Assembly: GCA_034509925.1 (NCBI GenBank)
Contig: CM067531.1
Location: 6,405,319-6,469,318, forward strand
DNA: 64,000 bases
Origin: Hirudinaria manillensis
Lineage: Eukaryota; Annelida; Clitellata; Hirudinida; Hirudinidae
Direction: 5' to 3'
This document shows positions 1 through 10,897 of this stretch, one piece after another. Made by a program: the position numbers and the translations under genes. Under the pieces are notes generated by a model. That model was not told the origin of the DNA and searched no databases. It saw nothing but the letters and a program-made list of their open reading frames with translations. Position 1 is the first letter of the stretch. Each line of letters starts with the position of its first letter.

Positions 1-247
1 TTTTGTTAATTACCTTGGCAGATGTTTTTATTTTTTGCTTTTTCTAATACATAAATCTATACGTTCACGTAGATCACATTGTTTGAGAAACAAAAACGCC
101 AGCACCATTACATGTCTATGTAATAAAAATAATAAGTTGCATTGTAATACGCGTACATATTATGTATACTAGATAAAGTGATTCACATTTATACGGGGTA
201 TACCCTTTTGTAAGTTTTCAGTGGATGTGGACTCATTTCAATTCCAG
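1..247. other. Non-coding, probable intron upstream of the ankyrin exons
   Basis: This AT-rich stretch has no recognisable coding exon. It ends in an acceptor AG at 246-247 just before the first ankyrin-repeat exon, so it is most simply the end of an intron of the gene that starts left of the window. A second possible acceptor AG lies at 220-221; it would add 26 bases to that exon in the same reading frame, but it would break the 66-codon exon size typical of two ankyrin repeats. Confidence 0.6.
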
Positions 248-3200
248 AATGGCTACACTCCCCTGCACCTGTCATCGATGTCGGGTCACCGAGCAGTCTG
301 CCAATTGCTTCTAGAAAAAGGGGCAGCGGTGAACACACCCTCAAAGAACGGTTTGACAGCTTTGCATTTGGCTGCTCAGGGAGATCACGTCGAAGTTGCG
401 AAAGCTCTCCTGCATTATTCTTGCAACATGGAAGCCAAAACAAGGGTACAAATTAAATGATGATTGTCATGAGATGCACGATTTGACATATCGTTGCCTC
501 GACAGTCTGGCTACACGCCGTTATTGCTGGCTTGTCACTTTGGCCATCTCAACATGATACGATGCTTGATAGAAAAAGAAGCCTCTGTAGACGCAATCAC
601 GAAGGTTAGAAACTATTTTGAGAATTATTTATCAAATCATTATCTTGTAGAAAACAGTCTAAACTTGAAATTTCGTATTCAGTTGGGCTACACCGCCCTT
701 CACCAGTCGGCACAACAGGGACACATCGCAGTAGTCAATCTTCTCCTGAAGCACCAGGCTTCACCGAATGTTTTGTCTCACGTAAGTTATTTTAAATTCT
801 CTGTAGTAACAATGCGATGGAAACTTGAGCAATCGAAGTCGTTAATCACTCGCTTACAGACCGGAGAAACGGCCTTATCAATAGCAGAAAGGATGGGTTA
901 CATATCTATAGTGGAGATGCTGAAAAAAGTCACAGAAATTAAAGTATCCGTGGTGCCTCATCACGAGAAATACATGGTCTTTATGCCCGAAGTAATGCAA
1001 GAATCCAACATGTCCGACACCGATGAAGAAACAGGTGCCTTGATTGGTTTGCAATTAGTAAATATAAATAGTACATATTGTTATAACAATATCTAAATAA
1101 CAAATAAACAATAATAAATAAATAGGCTTTCTTAAAAGAATTATGGTATTGGGTAATGATATCGGACTAGTACTTAAGACTAGTAATAGTACTAGCTACG
1201 AGTCTGGCGCATAATAAAACCGTATTATTGTTAATATATATTTTTTTAATCGCTTTATCTATAAGAATAATAATAATAATGATGCAACCTAAAAATTGTT
1301 CTTCCATAAAATAAATGGACGTCATTGAAAGTAACAATTGGATCATTAAACTCCTTATCTGCCCCTCAAGGAATTTGTGCATAAAAATCTTTATTTATTG
1401 AATTCCACTCAAAACAATGTTCACTGCGGAGAGATGCTATGGCTAAATTATGCACAATGCTAAGAGATACGGACTTACACGGATGGACACGAAGCTAATA
1501 CACGTAAATTTTAAAATTATCGACAGGTGACGACGGCATAGTCGACTCTCTTCAATATCTTGCACCTGATTACGTACTGCACGATGATTCCATTAGTTTC
1601 GTCAAGGTTCGTTTTATGAAGAAGCATTCGATAAATACAAGTATACTTGTATTACAAGTAAAGATCATTACAAATTATTACCATTCGTGCCTGAGTTGAT
1701 ATGGATTTTTAAAAAGAACGCTAGACTGTTTTTGCGTTTGCAGGAGGAGAAGGAAAGTTATACTGGTGAGACATCGAACATAATCAGTAATTCCCTCAAG
1801 ATGTCAATGAACCAGGAAGAAATAATGTCTGTCACCTCATCATCCATTTACCCCACAATGCCGGTTGGCATTAAGGTCGACTCAAATTGCTTGTAGTTTT
1901 TGTTTCTTCGCTTTTCTCCTTAAATATGAGTTGTTCCGAATGAATTATTCTTTCGTATAAATTTACTTTGCAGACGAATGTGGAAGCCAAGAGTGCATCG
2001 ACTCGAATGTGTAACAGCCTGCCTCCGTGTCACAGCATCTCCCCCATCAAACCGAGTTTATCCGAGGCCGACTGCCATCTGTGTGCACCTGCTTCTTATG
2101 CTACCGGCTTCACGAGCGTTTCTGCGGACAACATCACGGCCGTTCAGCACAAACTCACCGGGTTTGTTTATGGTTTATTTTTTACGTCTAAATGTGCTGG
2201 AATCATATTAAATTAATCGACATTTTATTTTCAGATCTATGATGAAATGGAGGAGGTACAATTTATTATAATTTATTACAATTTCTAATTTATTTCATAT
2301 AAAAATTGGTTTGCAAGCATTTCTTATTGCACGACTTTCCTTGCAATGGATCCGCTATTGCCACCACTACCAGCAATAAGAAATTTATGGTAATCGTAAA
2401 ACTTACATTAAACTTGCATTACTTATAAAGTCACATTATTTCATGTTTAATGACACTTTGATGGCAAACATGACTTTGACGATCTCACGAGTTGAAACGA
2501 TTCGTGATAGCTTCCTGGTGAGCTTCATGATTGATGCGAGAGGTGGAGCCTTGCAGGGGTCGAGGCATTCAGGAGTTCGTCTCATTGTACCCCCAAACAA
2601 GGCTTGCATGCCTACCAGGATCACCTGTAAACTGGTGAAGGTCACGAAGCTGGCCAATCCACCCCCACTCATGGAGGGCGAAGCACTGGCCAGCAGAATA
2701 TTGGAAATGGGCCCGGCTGGCACCAAATTCCTAGGGTAAGAATTTATTAATACGTATTTTGATTTTCTGTTGCATAATCTGTTATACTAATATTCTCTAA
2801 TATTAATTTAAATATTTGAAGGCCCATTGTAATCGAAGTTCCTCACTTTGCTTCGCTGAGGGGCAGAGAAAGAGAAATAACAATCTTGAGATCAGACTCT
2901 GGAGATATTTGGAGAGAACATACGATGCAGGCAACCGAAGAGGCTGTTCACGAAGCCCTCAACGGTTCATTTACGGGTAAGGATTCTAGATAGTTCTATG
3001 AATTCTTTTTCTTCGTCGTGTGGCTCGACAGATTGGCGTTCCCGGTCGCTACAAAATCATATTAGGTTGCGCGAGGCATTAAACTCAAAAATTGTGCTAT
3101 TATGCTAAATACCAACTATGAATTTTAAGCTTCGATTTAACGATCAGCGATAACAAAAGCGTAACGTGACAAACACAGATATCGGAAGCGTCGAGGAACT

Positions 3201-6200
3201 CGAATCGAAAAGAGTCGTGAGGATATTGACGGTCGATTTCCCTCAATATTTCGTCATCGTCACGAGATGTAGGCAGGAAGCGTGCATCGTCGGTCCCGAG
3301 GGAGGCATTTTAAGCTCCACCGTAGTCCCACAGGTCCAAGCCGTCTTCCCTCCCGGAGCTCTGCTTAAAAATATCAAAGTTGGACTGCAGGTTCGAACCT
3401 ATTTTACATTACGCCGGAAACTTTCCAATTATTTCGTTCGGCATTCGCAATTTTAGCTGCGATAGCATCGATCGGTTGCCATAGCAATGGAGAAAGCAGT
3501 GATCGAACGGGTTTTAAATCCAGGTGCAGCCCGTTTATCCTGACGTTGCTTGTCAATTGGTCGGAAACAGAGTTGCTTTCAGTCCGATCGTGACGCTGGA
3601 ACCGAGACGCAGAAAATTTCACAGACCGATCACGTTAACTGTCCCCATCCCGAAACCAACTCATAAAGGAATGTTGAACCAATGCGATCCAGATTCTCCA
3701 TCTCTTCGACTACTGTGCAGTATCACCGGTAAGAATCGTAAGTGTTTCATTCCCTACTTGTTTCTATTTCTATGTCATCATCGTCACCATCGTCTTCATG
3801 TCAGCTGTTCTTTTTGCTTTCAAATGAGATTAACAAATACATTGTGGGGATGAGTTTATACAAGGAGATGATGTTGCAGGGGGTACGTCGCCATCGCAAT
3901 GGGAGGACATCACAGGAACCACGCCACTCACTTTTATCAACAACAGCGTCACATTCACTACTTCCGTTTCAGCAAGGTTTCATTAGAGATTCACGCGGAA
4001 GAATATCCTTTCTTCTAACGAAGATTCTATTGTTTTTTTTTCTTTTACTAATTTTCTTACAGGTTCTGGATGCTGGATTGTCAGGGTATGGTCGCTACTG
4101 CTAAGTTAGCGACAGAATTACACAAGGAAATCATCATCATACCTTACATGGTTCGCTTCGTCGTATTTGCTCGACATCACACCTACAACGAGGCGAGGTT
4201 GAGAATAGTGTGCACCACTGAAGAGAAAATCGATAAAGCCCTTGAAAACAAGGAAAAGTTCGTCGAAGTGGCAAGGAGCAGAGAAGTCGAGGTGTGCAAC
4301 GGGAATACATATTGTTGAAGATATCAGACAGAATCAGACACGCTCACAATCAGATTTGTTTTTTTTTGTTGTTTCCAAATCCATTAGGTGCTCGAAGGAA
4401 AGCAATTGTATGTCGAGATGATTGGAAATTTGTGTCCCGTCATCAAAGCAGGAGAAAAGCTGTCGCTGTCGTTCAAGCCGTTCGTCGAGAACCGATTTCA
4501 ATTCACCGTCAGAATCAAAGACACGCACCAGGAACTGTTCGGGAGGTTGGCATTCGTCTTTGAACCGCGCGACGTCAGAGGGGATAAACCCGCAGCTCCC
4601 GTTTGCAACCTCAACATCGTCCTGCCGAGTGCCGTTCACAGACTTCGCTCGAAGGAGAGCACCGATGATTCGGCCAGGATGCTCAACAGAATCAGTGGTG
4701 AGGTTTTCATGCTAGAGTTTAGAATGCTTGTTGCAACACTTATTACAACCTTAACCCTTGGATGCCCAATGGGGGGTTACAAATTGTACCTCAACTTTTT
4801 TTTTTTTTAATTTTGCCAATTTTTGTGACATTATATTTTTTGTGTCCATTACAATGTCATGTAAATTTGTTTTTGAAAAGTGAAACTCTTCTTTTTTTAC
4901 AATGTTCAAAGACGTGTGGGGTACAAATGTACCCCCCCTTTGGGCAATGAACTTACGCATGTTCACAAACATTGCAGATTTTTTCAATAATAATTGAATA
5001 ATATTATAAAATATCGTACAAACACAACATATATTTATCGTAACATAAAACGGTGTTGCAACTTTAGAGTACTTACGGCTTAGATTTTCGTTTAATATAA
5101 AATAAGGATGTTATAAATCTCTGTGTGGTCAGCAATGATGATGATGATATCATGTCGAGGGAAATTCAAACGAGCAAAGTTCCCATTGATTAGAATTGTT
5201 GTTAAAGAAAAAAATAACTTTCTTCAAGTTTATAGAAACTCGATTGAAACAATAAAAAGGCTGTCAAACAAATTGTGGTGTTCCTGACGTTGAAAATAAC
5301 TGTTGTGAGATCGAGTTACAACTTATGACTCATAATGAGTTAAAATTTGTAAAAATATTAGAATTTTATTTGAGGATATCTATCTAGAAGTTTGGATAAA
5401 AAATACATAAAACATAAATACAATAAGAATTGGCTTCTCCCCGATCAAGCACAAAAGTTTTTTGTCTGGAAAACTATGGGACGTTTCTTAAAAAAAAAAC
5501 CAGTCTCTCTCTTGTAAAAAGATATTATGTATGTAAGAAATATTGAAATACCGCATAAATTATTATAAATTATGTTAATGTGCTTCATTTAGTCATGATT
5601 CTCCTCATTAAAATGTGAAAACATTCACATGCGACCATTTGGAAATCACAATTCCAACAACATTCGAACAAGAAACATTCGCCTCTTTTATTTGTCTCTT
5701 TCTCCAATCATTTATTAATTATTTGATCTAATTATATTATCATGTAATCAGCGTCCACGTATCCATCCAGTGGTGGATTAAAAGTGGATCTAATGTGAAG
5801 AGAGCCCAATTTTTATATGCACGCAACCGTGGGAGGCCTACTAAATAATTAAATTGAATATTTATCAATTCAGTATTTACACACGTTTTCCCCGGGGCTG
5901 ATCCCTCGTCAAAATTTGTCTCCCTCCTTCAAGTTTTGACCCCCAAGTGCTCTTAGATTCGCCACCGAATCCATCTACTCGTCGTTTTACCATCGTCGTC
6001 GTCATCCTCACTGCCATCGCCGTCGTCGTCATCATCGTAACCTCTACCAACTTTTCTTCTGAGTGTTGCCCCAAAGCTCCAGATATCTCTTATATGATAG
6101 GAGGACTTTACTGAAAAGTCCAACAACTTTACAACGAAATATTTCCAATCAAAGACAACTCCACCAATTAATTATAAGGAAGCGGTGGAAAAATTTCCTT

Positions 6201-7365
6201 TTCATAAAATTAATTCGGTCCTGTTTAGAGTGGCTTTTGTTAATTTCAGGAGTTTGAGACAAAATATAAAATTTAAATTTAATAATTTAATAAAATTATA
6301 TTGAATATATATATTCAAAAAATATATGAAATGCACGTTCAACCGATGTTCACCCGCTTCATGGTCTTTTGTTAAATGCGTGATGTTTTCATTGAAAATT
6401 TAAGGAATTCTTGGCACTCATTTTGAAGGTTGCGATTCACTGAAAGATTCTCTGATGAGTTCATCAATGGGATCGTCATCACATCACGGACAATCGGATG
6501 CCTCCATCGAAGAAAGAGAACTTTACAAGGTTTGCCCGGCGTTGGATGCAACCGTTTAATTTAATTATTGAGAATTTTATTTTTTTTATTAATTTTAATT
6601 AATAAGAAAATATTCAATTTCCATCGACGTCATTCATTTCGAATCTATTCGATCAAATGGTGCAATTTGATTTAGAATTCTGAATCCCTTTTCGATGCCG
6701 CTTGGAGCGAATCGGGCTCGTACGAGTCGAAAGATGTCGGTAAGTGCTTGTGTCGACTGGATTCATTTGCTCATTAAATCCTCTGCATGCGACGAATGCT
6801 GGTGGATGCTTTAGAAAACGATCACGTGCCCTACGATGACCTCCTGACCCCGGTCATCGAGGAACAGGAAAGGTCGTGCGAAGACTACGAGACGCCGTGC
6901 GAGAAGACGTTTTGCGAGTCAATCGTGGGTCCCAGAAAAGTGAATCACGTCGAAAACATCGTCGATGACGAAACTCCCGTCAATGCGGTCAAAGGTCGTA
7001 TTTGATTATAGGGGCACTGACAAGTTTCGATTAAAGAGATTATAATTGTATTATAAGGGAGAACTGACTCATTCCTATAAAAGATATCACGCATAATACG
7101 TAGTAAAAAGGAATAAATCACAGGTTCCATAGCGCTAAGTGGCTTTGCGATAGATGCGGACGGAAACCAAAACTCGCTGCTCAACAGACATGCGCAGAAG
7201 AGCATTAAACAGATCAGCGATCACCTCAGTGACATGGCCGAGAGACAAATGTATAAAGGTTTCGTTGTGTGCTGATATTTTTTCAAATGTAGACGATGGC
7301 CACGAGACATTTGAGTTTTAATTACAGATTGGCTGAAAAAATCGAGTGATCCACACAAGCAGTGA
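248..7365 (+). CDS. Ank: Ankyrin (UNC-44/Ank family), 3' part of gene, multi-exon
   Basis: Ankyrins link membrane proteins to the spectrin cytoskeleton. Exons supported by splice sites and phase: 248-445 (two ANK repeats, 66 codons), 506-604 and 683-781 (one repeat each, exactly 33 codons), 860-1034 (last repeat, [19 protein letters not shown]), 1527-1606, 1744-1875, 1974-2161, a possible 21-nt microexon 2235-2255, about 2511-2735 (first ZU5, [14 protein letters not shown]), 2822-2976, 3179-3390 (second ZU5, GPEGGILSS), 3524-3728, 3880-3976 ([20 protein letters not shown]), 4063-4291 (FWMLDC, UPA), 4388-4697 (end of UPA), then tail exons 6405-6529, 6676-6739, 6815-6994, 7124-7258 and 7328-7365. 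Junction phases agree throughout, except that the acceptor near 2511 lacks a pyrimidine tract. The final exon either stops at TGA 7363-7365 or uses the strong GTGAGT donor at 7362. The 5' part of the gene lies outside the window. The order ANK-ZU5-ZU5-UPA matches the family; a death domain after UPA was looked for and not seen. Confidence 0.95.
4698..6404 (+). other. Long ankyrin intron with no visible death-domain exon
   Basis: This 1.7-kb stretch separates the UPA exon (ends phase 1 at 4697) from the tail exon (starts phase 1 at 6405), so the two join in frame directly. It is AT-rich with scattered stops in all three forward frames. I read it for the helical death-domain pattern found at this place in other ankyrins and saw none. 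A CG-rich patch at 5890-6060 contains GTC/GAT-type trinucleotide runs and looks like simple sequence rather than an exon. Confidence 0.6.
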
Positions 7366-7440
7366 GTAGGATGTATGTTTCCATTGGATTGCACTGAATT
7401 ATGTCATTAAATTCTATGTTTTCCAACACATCGGAAGCAT

Positions 7441-7971
7441 GTCGCGAGAACATGTAGCCCAAACAGATCGTCCGATCAGAAGATGCATTAATATTCATGA
7501 GTCACTGAAGCTTTTCGCGCTTTGTGCTCTTAAGAGTTTATCTGCCTTGGGTAGTTGGGGTAGGGAATAGCACCATTGCTTGCGCCAAGTTTCCGTGCCT
7601 GCGCCAAGTTTCCGTGCCTGCGCCATCGGTAAACTCTCGGGACTCTGCTTTGTTATCAGGAATCTCGAGTAGTAGGACTGGGGTCCCCTTGGAGTAGGCT
7701 AAACACCCCCTGGGTTGAGTTCTGAAGGGATTTTGTTTCAAATTTAGGGCCCTCTCGAAGCAGGGCTAGGGTTCTGGAAGAACTGTTTTCGTAACTTTCT
7801 AAATACACTTTTATTCAATATTATTTTACTTTAGAAATAACAGTTCATAATTTTTACAATAATTATGAATGATACATGTCCCATAATCCGGTGGGCTTTT
7901 CCACTCTCACGGAGTATTTATCTTATGAATATTAATTCGTCTTCTGATTGGTCGGTCTGTTCGGTCGCGAC
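7441..7971. mobile_element. Possible MITE-like element bounded by imperfect inverted repeats
   Basis: The sequence around 7468-7505 is the inverted counterpart of 7922-7959: aligned without gaps, 31 of 38 positions match, with a shared core ATCAGAAGAnGnATTAATATTCAT. Beyond the core the arms share GTCGCGA (7441-7447 versus 7964-7970), with an indel of about 10 bp between. The interior of about 420 bp has no coding potential I recognise. This is the structure of a non-autonomous DNA transposon or a foldback, but I could not define a target-site duplication. Confidence 0.4.
7582..7619. repeat. Two tandem copies of a 19-bp unit
   Basis: The unit GCGCCAAGTTTCCGTGCCT occurs twice in direct succession (7582-7600 and 7601-7619) and a third copy begins (GCGCCA) before diverging. 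It lies inside the inverted-repeat element. Confidence 0.85.
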
Positions 7972-9579
7972 CTGCTTATCATTACGTCACGTTGAATTAC
8001 ATTACCTTACCTTGAACGACATTGAATTACACTGAGTTACATTATATTGAACTAATTCCTACAAACAGACCATCATGAAGACATGCGTAGGAACGGCAAC
8101 AAGCCTTATTTATGTCAACAATAACATCGCCTTTCAGGTTTCAACAGCGTTTTCAAGCCTTTCTATTTTAAACGGAATGTAATTCCATCAATTTTGGGCA
8201 TAGTGGTGATAGCTAGAGATGTGCATGTATGTGTGTGTGCGTGCGTGTATGCGTGTGTGATTAATATGTAAATAGTCGGCTTGTCGTGAATTTTTGGAAG
8301 TCGGTGTTTCAACTTGTTGAACTGTCAGAGACTTCGACAGATGCTCATCAATCGCTTCTCACGAGACGATGAAATTGTGCACTGACGAGTCTGAGAACAC
8401 ATCGAGTCTATGTTGTTGTTATTGTTGTTGTCATTTTTGATATCATTTTTCGATTGTATATTATGTTTTTTTTTTGTTTCCGTCCATGTTGATTTATCTT
8501 TTGTGACGCTCAGTCCGATTACAGCATCGCTGAGCTTCTCACTGATTTGGGTCATTGGATACGTGCTATGATGACTTACGGTTTGTTATTATTTTCAAGC
8601 ACTTTTGTTTCTCTTCACGAGACGATGCTTGTGAACAAACTCGTTCCACTTGATTTCATTGTTTCCATCTCTTGTGATTTTTACATCAGTTTTGTTGAGG
8701 CTCACTTTTAGACATTTTTCCTCTTTGCTTGACGTGTTATTCTATCAATTCTATAAGTTTTCTAACTCTGTAATAATGTTGCCGTTTTATATTTTATTTT
8801 TTAAATAAACTCTCGCACCTGGATCTCTCCACTAAAAAAAATCTATTTGGAGAATCAAAGAACGAAGGAGGGGGTTTCAACCATGAAAGCTTGTAAATGC
8901 TTAAAAGTAATTTTGCATTATTTGATCTTCGCAAAGTACAATATAAATTAAACATGAGAATCCTAAATTGGAATCCTAAAATAGTTGCAAAACAATCAGA
9001 TTGTCAATTTACAGCTAAAATTTGTGATTTTGGAAAGAATCATAAGATATAGTCATTTTTAGGATCATGAGTAGCACGCAGAAGCCTATGACGTGAGAGT
9101 GTAAGTTTATCTGATGATTCGTATGTTGAAGGGAATTTGAGCTCAACGATTGAGTTACTGTAGTTAATACCTTTTCAGCTGGCTGATGCCTGTTACTTGT
9201 CCAGGTACCTTACTTCTGAATTGAGATGTAACTAGATGCAATATGTAATGAATAAAAATTAAATTAATTTATCATATTAGTGATATCTTGTAGTAATAAA
9301 TTCTAAAAATTCGAAACGCGAAAGGACATCAAAAATGCGCCTTAGTTTTCTCACTGGACCGTGAAAAATAAATAATGGCACACCTTCCTCCTCCTCAGGT
9401 GTTTCGGAAGTAAACAGACATGGTCAGCCTAACTATGATTAGTTTCTTTTGTTATGGATCTAAGACATAAGGATATCTATTTTAAATCATCATGTAGTTT
9501 TAATGAAGTTATTAACACTATCGTAATTAGTGTACATATTTGTTTCGTGAGATTCATATATCAAACATTTTCGTTTTAG

Positions 9580-10370
9580 GTCACCAGAGATCAAAATGGT
9601 TCGTTCTTCAATTATTTTGTTTTGATGATGGCTTTAAGGATGCAATGATGCCTTGTTTATGGCATAAGCACCAACCCAACTAAGACCTCTAAACGATTAA
9701 TTTCGTAAACAGCAATCAAAGAGTGTTTCACTCTGTTTGACAAGGATGCTGATGGTCAAATTTCTTCTCATGAACTGGGAACAGTGATCAGATCACTGGG
9801 TATGAATCCCACTGAAGCTGAAGTAGAAGAAATAAATAGAAACGTGATCAGTGAGACTTTAACTTAATCAAACTAATGCTAAGTGCCAATTCCCAGTGTG
9901 TAATTCTCTGGAAATCATTTCAGAGAAGAATTCCTTTGGTCTCTCTGACTTGATGCAAGTGATGACTCGATTTGCTGATGATCCCAGAAATAAGGAAGAG
10001 GAGATTAAGGAAGCTTTTCGAGTATTCGATAGAGACAACACTGGCTTCATCTCTGCTGCTGAATTAAAACACGTCCTGACAAACATTGGTGAAAAACTTT
10101 CAGACAAAGAAGTTGATGAACTCATCAGGGAAATTGATGTTGATAGGAATGGCCAGGTCAATTATGAAGGTATAGCCTAGCTGCATCAGTCATATGTATT
10201 ATCTGGCCAATATGTGTTATTGTGGTAATGCATATATGGGTTTAAGGCAGCCATGTTTGCCTTGTTTAATGTTTAGGATATGGTGTATGTATCAATTTAT
10301 TTATTTATTAATTAATTTCATAAAATTTTTTATTCCCATGGCAGATGTTGTCAGACTCATGTGTGGCTAG
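9580..10370 (+). CDS. Calmodulin-like EF-hand protein, 5' exon not found
   Basis: Exons are 9580-9598 (VTRDQN), 9713-9850, 9924-10169 and 10345-10370 ending in TAG; all junctions are phase 1 and consistent. The protein reads like calmodulin: EF1 loop [12 protein letters not shown] is canonical; the EF2 region ([16 protein letters not shown]) has lost the acidic ligands and is one residue short; EF3 is [14 protein letters not shown]4 is [12 protein letters not shown], with Asp instead of Glu at the bidentate position 12. The helix before EF4 ([16 protein letters not shown]) is close to calmodulin. The C-terminus is only VVRLMCG after EF4. The in-frame ATG at 9596 is not the start: it is read out of frame at the end of the first exon. 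AATAAA signals follow at about 10438. It is probably a divergent calcium sensor paralogue; it could also be an ageing duplicate, because EF2 is degenerate. Confidence 0.88.
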
Positions 10371-10518
10371 AGCAGAGAAAATTTGTAAGCTGTGATTCAA
10401 ACTTCAGTGTCCAATGAATTATTATTGAATGCATTTCAATAAAAAGACCAAATAAATTCTTGAAAATGTCTATTTCTGATTTATTGTACCTTTGAGTTCC
10501 AGAATGGAATTAATGTAT
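10371..10518 (+). other. 3' UTR and flank of the calmodulin-like gene
   Basis: This short stretch holds poly(A)-signal matches (AATAAA at about 10438 and again at about 10450) and ends in the GTAT target duplication of the LTR element at 10515-10518. Confidence 0.6.
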
Positions 10519-10815
10519 TGTTGGATCCCTAGATCCAATAAATTGAATAATATTTAAAATTATATTGCCGATTAATTATTTTAATAATTAATTAAATTTA
10601 GTGGCAATATAATTTGAGAATTAAATTGGTGCTATTCAGACTCTTTGGTTATGTACCTTTGACAAATGGATTTATATCGGAAAGTAGAGCGAGAGTAATA
10701 GAAACAGCAGATTTCAAGACTTAATCAATTAAGCATTTTACATCTTCCAAGCCATCTGACAACTTTCAATAAACCTGCCCCTCTATAATTAGTTTGAGGA
10801 CCCCGGGTTATTACA
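10519..10815 (+). repeat. 5' LTR of SAP-LTR element copy 1
   Basis: The LTR is 297 bp, starts TGTTGGATCC and ends TTATTACA. It contains AATAAA at about 10768 as a likely poly(A) signal and a TAATTAATTA-rich U3 with an inverted motif around ATATTGCC...GGCAATAT (about 10562-10612). Confidence 0.93.
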
Positions 10816-10816
10816 T

Positions 10817-10834
10817 TGGTGTCAGGAGTTGGAT
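10817..10834 (+). promoter_or_regulatory. Primer-binding-site-like sequence, copy 1
   Basis: TGGTGTCAGGAGTTGGAT lies one base after the LTR. It begins with TGG, the complement of the CCA end of a tRNA, as expected for a retrotransposon minus-strand primer site. The matching tRNA was not identified. Confidence 0.7.
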
Positions 10835-10897
10835 TTAGAAGTTAAAGGGTATCCAAAAGTAACTAAAGTAGAAGCTTGTTTAGTTGAAAAGTGAACG

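Larger units (their letters stand above)
7366..9579. other. Intergenic region between ankyrin and the calmodulin-like gene
   Basis: I see no convincing exon here. It holds the inverted-repeat element described separately, a two-copy 19-bp repeat, TTACATT-rich sequence at about 7990-8050, a purine-pyrimidine alternating GT/GC run at about 8222-8260 and AT-rich DNA. The 5' exon or exons of the calmodulin-like gene, including its start codon, must lie somewhere in this stretch, but I could not place them. Confidence 0.5.

Noticed and set aside
3388-3402. tRNA T-arm-like GGTTCGAACC
   Set aside because: It overlaps the ankyrin exon 3179-3390 donor region and has no matching acceptor, D or anticodon arms. 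The GGGTTCAATC at about 31968 was rejected for the same reason.
5877-6074. Minus-strand 65-codon frame rich in Met/Thr in the ankyrin intron
   Set aside because: Generated by GTC/GAT/CAT simple sequence; there is no domain and no splice context.
9596-9598. ATG at 9596 as the calmodulin-like start codon
   Set aside because: Reading from it gives no EF-hand protein. The exon 9580-9598 in phase with the next exon yields VTRDQN before the first helix, so the true start must be further upstream.
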